64,000 nt of DNA from Nectonema munidae (Eukaryota > Nematomorpha > Nectonematoida > Nectonematidae), in contig JAUIRK010000157.1 in NCBI GenBank assembly GCA_030549495.1, positions 955,165 to 1,019,164 of the forward strand. The letters run 5' to 3'. The number at the start of each line of letters is the position of its first letter. Position 1 is the first letter of the stretch. Shown piece by piece: positions 58,481-64,000 of the stretch. The translations under genes were made by a program, and so were the position numbers. The notes beneath the pieces are model-generated. The model did not search any database. It was not told where the DNA came from and worked only from the letters and a program-made list of their open reading frames with translations.

Positions 58481-59624
58481 AACTATGAGATCTTTAGGTC
58501 TCTTGAAAAATAGCGCAAAATTTCATTAAAACGGAAAAAATTTTGCAAGAAATATTTATTTCTAAAAATCATTTATATGGGTTAGATTTTCGCAAAAAAA
58601 TAAATGCAACAATTTTTAGACTTTTATGAAGTGAAACAAAATATATAGAAGATATCCTACTTTGAACTCATTACAATGGTTGATTGATGGACTTGATACC
58701 TTTAGTCATAGACCTCTTGAATAGAAGGACTACTAACGTGCTCTCTCGGGTTACGAAACTTGGATCCTCCTTTTTAAACATGTAAAGTCTTTTTTGTACG
58801 TAATGGTATCACACAGAAAACTCAGGAGAATTTTTTGCATTTCTATGTTTGCATTAAATAATAATTAATACTTTATTCCAATCAATGGTTCTCTGCTATC
58901 AACAACAATGCCTAAAAACTGTAATTAGTCTATGGTTGTCGAGACAAATACAGATATGAATCAGATACAAACATCCGAAAAGAAGGGGGAGATGACGATC
59001 TCATCCTCGATGTGGTTGCGGGAGGGGCTAATAGTCCCAATTTTATAGATAAAGTTCAATCATACATAACAGAGTATCAGTACAAAAGGTAGAGATTATC
59101 TCAAAAGTGCTATAGAGGAAATAAATCACTGAGGTTATTCTGATTCGCTATTTTTATGGCTAAACTTAACAACTTATCGCCAGCTGCAAATAAAATTGTA
59201 TGAAAGCCTGGATAAATTCTTTTACCTCGAGTGGAACATTTTTCTATCTTGACATTTGCAACATAAATTTAAAGCTAATCTTTGAAGTGGCTAAACTCAA
59301 AATGACGATGACGATGACGATGTAATTAATGCAGTGTATCGGTCATATCTAAATAGATAGAGATGGAGTAATTGTAGCTCTAATCGTAACTCCTCTTTAC
59401 AAACAGTTTGAAAAGTACAACCTCCATTCCTGACGAACTCATCTGAGCCCGACCTTAGCTCATTTTGATAGTCCAATAGTCGTGACAAGTAGAAATATTA
59501 ATCACAAAATTGGAGTAAAAAAGTTATAGTGCAAAAAAGATAAAAAATAAAATGAGACACTAGAGAAAAATAAGAAGCAAACTTAAAGAAATATAATTTA
59601 CAATAATGGTGGAGGTTTTAACTG
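58480..59624. other. Intergenic DNA left of the RTE-like LINE
   Basis: Less AT-rich around 58960-59060 and 59290-59480 (GACGATGACGATGACGATG run at 59300). These may be upstream LINE sequence or other repeats; no motif was recognised. Confidence 0.4.
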
Positions 59625-61510
59625 TTTTATAGTAGAGCAAATCACGAGGATAGAAGAGAAGTGTGAATAATTTTGTCGAAGGCCTTGAAAGAAAGCTTAA
59701 CTAAGGTGATAGATATAGTCGGAACAACGATAGTTAATGTAGTAAGCGCTTGTGCCCGACAATCTGGATCCTTGGAAGAAAAGAAAGATTCATTTAGGCA
59801 GACGGTGTATACTGAACTGGAAGTATCACATAAAGAAGAAAGGATTGTTTTGTGAGGAGATCTGATTTAGCACATAGGGAGAAATGGGACTGAAATAGTT
59901 CAACTTCATGGAGGATGGGGTTTGAATAGTAAAATTTTAGGAAGCGATAGAGTCATTGAGCAGGCACTACCTTTCTCTTCGGTTTGGATTTTTTAAGGAA
60001 AAAATAATAAATTGATTACTACAGTATTGGTGGTGGAGAGAACTATATAGATTTGCTATTGTTCAGAAAAATAATCTCAATGAAGTTACTAAATGTACAG
60101 TAATGATTTGAGAAAGTGTTGGTATATGGTGGAAAATTTAAAGAAGACTTGCTAATTAAACTAAACCAAGTTGAAAGTGCGCAAGATTCGTGCATCAAAA
60201 ATAGTGAGACACTTATGAAAATTAAGGAGGGATTGCTAGAGGAGATTTGCCAGATTTATAGAAAGAAAAAGAAAATTACACAAGAGCTAAGAAAGAGATA
60301 AAGATGCCAGTGGCGAGAACGAAAGCAAAAACATTGGATGCGTTTTATGATGTGTTTGATACCCCTGCAGGTAAAGAGAATACTTAGAATCGCAAAAACC
60401 CTAAATGCTGAATCCAAAGACTTAACTTATATAACACAAATAAAAAATAACATGGAGTAGTACTTGTAAAGGAAGATGAAATTAAACATCAATGAAAAAA
60501 CTACTTTCAAGAATGACTTAATTAATGTGATTTTGAATATAGAATCCTTAAACAAGCAGCAAAAAGATAATAAAAAAAATCAAAAGCACATATCTTGATA
60601 AGATTCCAGTTGAGATATAGAAAAGTCTTTGAAAGGAACGAGTATATGTTCGACGAAACCTATAAATTAGAACTTTATTCAAGGAAAAATGGCTAAATAG
60701 TGGAGAAAATTTTTTATTATCCTATAAATAAAGAAAGAGGAAATGTTCAAAACAGGGGAAGCTATTTATGTGTAATAAATTGATGAGCTACACCATGAAT
60801 CTCTAGAAGATTATTGAAACGAGGTTGAGAAAATTGTAAATATTGGATCCGGTCAGTTGGGCTTTGAACCAGGTAAAGGTACAGTTGATCGATTTTCCCT
60901 TAGAGACAATTCATAGATTATACACTATTTTATTAGTCTTGAAGAGGCCAAGAGGTGGGGAGGTGCTTGAGAAGGAAGGGAGTTAAAGATAAGTACATAC
61001 AAATTATTCGGGATATGTATAAGTAGAGGATAAATTTAAATGTGTCGTGTAGTGTAGCTTGTAAAGAAAATTTTTCAATGAACATTGGCTTTCATGAACA
61101 TTCATCATCAAGCCCTATTTTGTTTAACATAATCATTGATGTCTTGAACGAAGATATCATAGAACAACACCCATGGTGTGTGCTTTTCGTATATCACATC
61201 CTTTTTTGTGGAAATAACGAAAACGTAGTGGAAGAGTTGAGAGAAGGGGTGGAAAAGAGAGGGTTGAAATATAATCGTCATAAGACGGTGTATATGAGCT
61301 TGACGAAATTACGCAGTGGGGAGTGCAAGGAGGAGTGCTGAACCAAGTTAATAAATTTAGGTTAATAATTTAGGATATTTAAGATCAATGGTATCAGGAG
61401 ACAGAGAACTTGACGATGAAATAAAAGAACGCATAAAAGTAGAGTGGGTAAACTGGAAGAAAGTATCAGGGTTACTTTGCAACAAAAAATTGGAATTACA
61501 TTAACCCTCT
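59625..61510 (+). pseudogene. RTE-like LINE, endonuclease and reverse transcriptase, decayed
   Basis: Plus-strand blocks in order: ILSKALKESLTKVIDIVGTT then IVNVVSACARQSGSLEEKKD (AP-endonuclease, usual NIVSAYAPQSG), EERIVL.GDLI.HIGRNG (usual GDFNAHIG), a linker with TYITQIKNN and VLVKEDEIK, GQLGFEPGKGTVD (RT domain 2 region, usual QFGFRPGRSTTD), HSSSSPILFNIIIDVLNEDI (usual GSPLSPLLFxxxLD), KYNRHKTVYMS, GYLRSMVSGDRELDDEIKER, and VEWVNWKKVSGLLCNKKLEL. Many stops and shifts are present and the 3' tail is not evident. The order is that of RTE-clade LINEs. Confidence 0.8.
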
Positions 61511-61799
61511 AGAGATTTCAATTACTTAGGACGGTCTTGAAGCAATGATGCCTTGTTTCATTTTTATCAAAAAACCAATTTTTTATACATATTTTCAGTA
61601 TTAGAATTTAAATAAAGCATTACTTTTTACATTTATTTACATTTTTTTTTTCTTGGATTTTTTATTTTACTTTTTACGTCATCTACAATCACTTATTTTT
61701 TCATTTGCCTCTTGTAATATTTATAATCTAGAGTGAATAATTTTTTATTCAGTAAAGATAATTTGGTTCATCCTTAGATGATGAAAACGGTTCTTACTT

Positions 61800-62060
61800 T
61801 GTAGCCACTCTTAGCTCATTTTCCTTCCACGGCGCTGCCAGTTATTGCATTCCAAGCAATAAAGTTTACTGATTTTTCAATCCTGAATGAAGAACTGGAG
61901 AAAGACTTGTCTAGGGATCAAAAATATTTGTATAGAATTTGCAATGGAGTTATTACAGGTGTTGTTGATAGTGATTTGGCCGTTATCGAGCCAGGTCCTC
62001 TATGTCCGTTAAGATGGAATACTTTATGGAGTATTCGTTTATAGAGAGATTTACTGGTGA
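61800..62060 (+). pseudogene. Fragment of an unnamed multicopy transposon protein
   Basis: One open frame reads LPVIAFQAIKFTDFSILNEE then LEKDLSRDQKYLYRICNGVI, TGVVDSDLAVIEPGPLCPLR and WNTL. From memory, LPV.AFEAI, LS.DQ.YLY.IC.AI..G and DLA.REPG...HSRWLT recur in a repetitive, poorly annotated protein of invertebrate genomes. The frame breaks after WNTL. I do not know its superfamily. Confidence 0.4.
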
Positions 62061-62369
62061 TAAAGAAGATTCTGCCTTTCATGTTGATGAAGAATTTCCA
62101 AAAAATGCACATAATGAAGAAAAGAGAGAAACAAATTTGAATGATGATGTGCATTCTGTAATCAACATAAGAAAAGTCATGATACCCAATAATGTACACA
62201 CTATCCTCTAATATGTACTGTTAATATTCCATCTCCAAGACACAATTACATTTATAACACCTTTAAGCCTCAATGTACTCACAAGGACACACTCACACAC
62301 ACACATACCTCCATAATGCACATAACATATACTTATATATAGGTAAATAAAGAAACTAGAGGCGTCACT

Positions 62370-62690
62370 TCTTTAGATCTTCACCGTCATCAACAAACGC
62401 TATCAATGAGCCAGAGAAAAAGTGAAGACTGAAGACCTCTGCCAATTCACCGTTATCATCGACAAAAGGCTATCAATGAGCCAAGAAGACTGGAGATCTC
62501 TGCCAATTCACCATCGACAAAAGGCTATCAATGAGCCAAGAAGACTGGAGATCTCTGCCATCAATCAACAAAAGGCCATCGATGAGCCAAGAAGACTGGA
62601 GATCTCTGCCAATTCACCGTTATCATCAACAAAAGGCCATCAATGAGCCAAGAAGACTGAAGATCTCTACCAACTTTCGTTAATATAATA
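62370..62690. repeat. Minisatellite, about five units of 51-61 bp
   Basis: GAAGACTGGAGATCTCTGCC recurs at 62424, 62485, 62540, 62591 and 62652, giving unit lengths 61, 55, 51 and 61. The units share AAAAGG(C)TATCAATGAGCCAA. Length changes are not multiples of three, so the 74-codon frame across the array is not under coding constraint. Confidence 0.9.
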
Positions 62691-62704
62691 AAATTATATC
62701 ATCA

Positions 62705-63465
62705 ATTACACTTCAACGTAACACATGCTGATTTCATTTCTCAACTTAGTTTTCAGTATTAGGGTGTGAAAATTTCTGAAAGTGTTAGTCAAATTTGAGG
62801 TTTATGTCTGAAAATTAAATTTTAAATAAAATATATATTTTTATACTAAATCTCAAATGCTGATTTCGTTTCTCTCTCAAAATTTCAAAAAATATCAATC
62901 AATTTTACAGTTTACATGTGAAATTTTCTCCACGAATATTATTTAAATTTTAAATAAAATATATAGTTTTATACTAAATCAATCATTTAATTTCGTTTTC
63001 CTTACTCAATTTTTGCAAGTGGGGTGTATCAATCAAATTTGTGGTTTAATTATATCCATGTATCAAATTTAAAAAAAATATATTTTTATACTAAATTAAC
63101 CATTGCAATTTAAATAGAAATAGTCAATCAATTTTGCGGTTTACATCTGAAAATTACCAGGTAAATTTTTTTATACCAAATCGACCATGCTAATTTTATT
63201 TCTCAACTCAGTTTTTGCAGTTAGGTTTTTGAAATGTCTATAAAGTATTTACCTTTATACCTTTACGGTACCTTTATAAAGTATTTACAGTTTACGTCTG
63301 AGAAGTGTATCCAAAAACATTTTTCCACATTTTAGATAAAATTATTTTATTAAATAAATGGAATAAGCTGATTTTATTTCTCGACTCATTTTTTGCAATT
63401 AGATTGTGAAAATGTCAATCGTATTTGTGGTTGATGACTAAAAATGATTTCCTAAAATATTACAG
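62705..63465. repeat. Degenerate satellite array, roughly 130-180-bp units
   Basis: The phrases TGCTGATTTCATTTCTCAAC, TTTTTGCAGTTAGG, GTCAATCAAATTTGTGGTTT, a CATCTGAAAAT-like phrase and TATTTTTATACTAAATCAAC recur in the same order about five times (starts near 62724, 62857, 62985, 63186 and 63366). Some units carry deletions. Confidence 0.75.
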
Positions 63466-63469
63466 TAGA

Positions 63470-64000
63470 CCCTCTTTAAGTCGATTTACATGGGGGAGAT
63501 ATGCCGATTGTCGGACCCATTGGACGAATTATTTATTTATGCATAATATTAAAAATAAATATTTTAAAGGCGTACATTTTTTTGCTATGTAACATACATT
63601 TAAGAATAATTAAAAAGAAATAAAGGACACTTAAAAGAAGTTCTTATACAAAACAATTATCCATCAGAAGAGTGGAGTCCACTAGTAGAAGGTTGAGGAA
63701 TTAATAATCTTAAGATAAATCTTAATAAATTCGAATGCAATTTTTATTTTTATTATAGATGACGTTAACTAAAAACTTTTATTATAGATGGCGTTAATTC
63801 TAAAAAAGTTTTTTGATTTTTTTCGTATAAAAAACATGGAAACATATCAAACTGAACAAAAACATTCAAAGGATTTGATATCCTATAGCTTTATTAAAAA
63901 AAAGAAATATACTTTTTTTAAAAATTGGAGTAAAACTCCCATTAACCGTCCTTAGTGTTGCTCTAAAAAGTTCCGTCCTGCTAAGGTTAATCTAAAATGG
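63470..64000 (+). mobile_element. Possible Tigger/jerky-like transposon start, cut by window end
   Basis: CAGTAGACCCTCTTTAAGTC, then CCGATTGTCGGACCCATTGG, has the form of a jerky/Tigger terminus directly after the satellite array. The remaining 500 bp are AT-rich with no recognised coding sequence. A direct repeat TTTTATTATAGATG(A/G)CGTTAA occurs at 63752-63769 and 63778-63795. Confidence 0.35.

Noticed and set aside
62422-62646. A 74-aa repetitive protein
   Set aside because: The underlying minisatellite units differ by lengths not divisible by three, so the frame is not maintained across units.
1-64000. LTR retrotransposons, retroviruses, Polintons or toxin genes
   Set aside because: No integrase, protease, capsid, envelope or long terminal repeats were recognised; the reverse-transcriptase remnants are all of LINE type.
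1-64000. Bacterial-style features such as CRISPR arrays, operons or origins
   Set aside because: Spliced exons, SINEs, LINEs and polyadenylation signals show this is animal nuclear DNA; the tandem arrays lack CRISPR repeat and spacer structure.

Overview
The window reads as nuclear DNA of an invertebrate animal with a strongly AT-rich, repeat-laden genome. Genes are spliced with small exons and kilobase introns, and the space between is filled with decayed transposons. The exact taxon cannot be fixed from the sequence. The mix of FLYWCH-type MULE, ZBED5/SCAND3-like hAT, Tigger/pogo, piggyBac, CR1-like and RTE-like LINEs and tRNA-derived SINEs would fit an arthropod such as a parasitic copepod or arachnid, but other invertebrates (for example cnidarians) are not excluded.

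Two host genes are well supported, both on the plus strand. The first is a neuronal-calcium-sensor-type EF-hand gene of the KChIP (Kv-channel-interacting protein) family. Six exons between 23011 and 37768 splice together in frame; the first exon(s) were not found. The second is an intronless Na+/H+ exchanger (SLC9/NHE) at 45542-47773 with a signal peptide, a full membrane domain and a C-terminal regulatory tail. Two weaker open frames lie downstream: 50384-50788, and 50885-51136 with a signal peptide. The first of these shares a 51-bp 3' cassette carrying an AATAAA signal with the exchanger.

Layout. 1-23 kb is mostly featureless AT-rich DNA with scattered transposon remains: a LINE scrap at 2.4 kb, a tRNA-SINE at 5.3 kb, a SINE with clear 16-bp target duplications at 5.8-6.1 kb, a hAT-type C-terminus at 6.4 kb, an unclassified transposase at 10.5-11.7 kb, a hAT MITE with 8-bp target duplication at 15.9 kb, a Tigger-like MITE at 18.1 kb, an IS630/Tc1-type transposase at 19.3 kb and a long perfect hairpin at 21.6 kb. 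The KChIP introns (23-37.6 kb) hold a MULE, two CR1-like LINE tails, a hAT MITE and a piggyBac fragment; every coding remnant there is antisense to the host gene. 38-45 kb is gene-poor and contains a fold-back repeat and a small TTAA-flanked piggyBac MITE. 51.1-58.2 kb is a pile of nested or abutting DNA transposons (two Tigger pieces, three or four hAT elements), ending in an element with 8-9-bp target duplications and unusual terminal repeats built of tandem TTCATCG-containing units. 59.6-61.5 kb is a decayed RTE-like LINE, followed by a second unclassified transposon-protein remnant, a 51-61-bp minisatellite and a degenerate satellite array up to 63.47 kb.

No operon, CRISPR array, rRNA, true tRNA gene, retrovirus, LTR element or Polinton was recognised. 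The two host genes have no evident functional link beyond both being membrane-excitability or ion-handling proteins.
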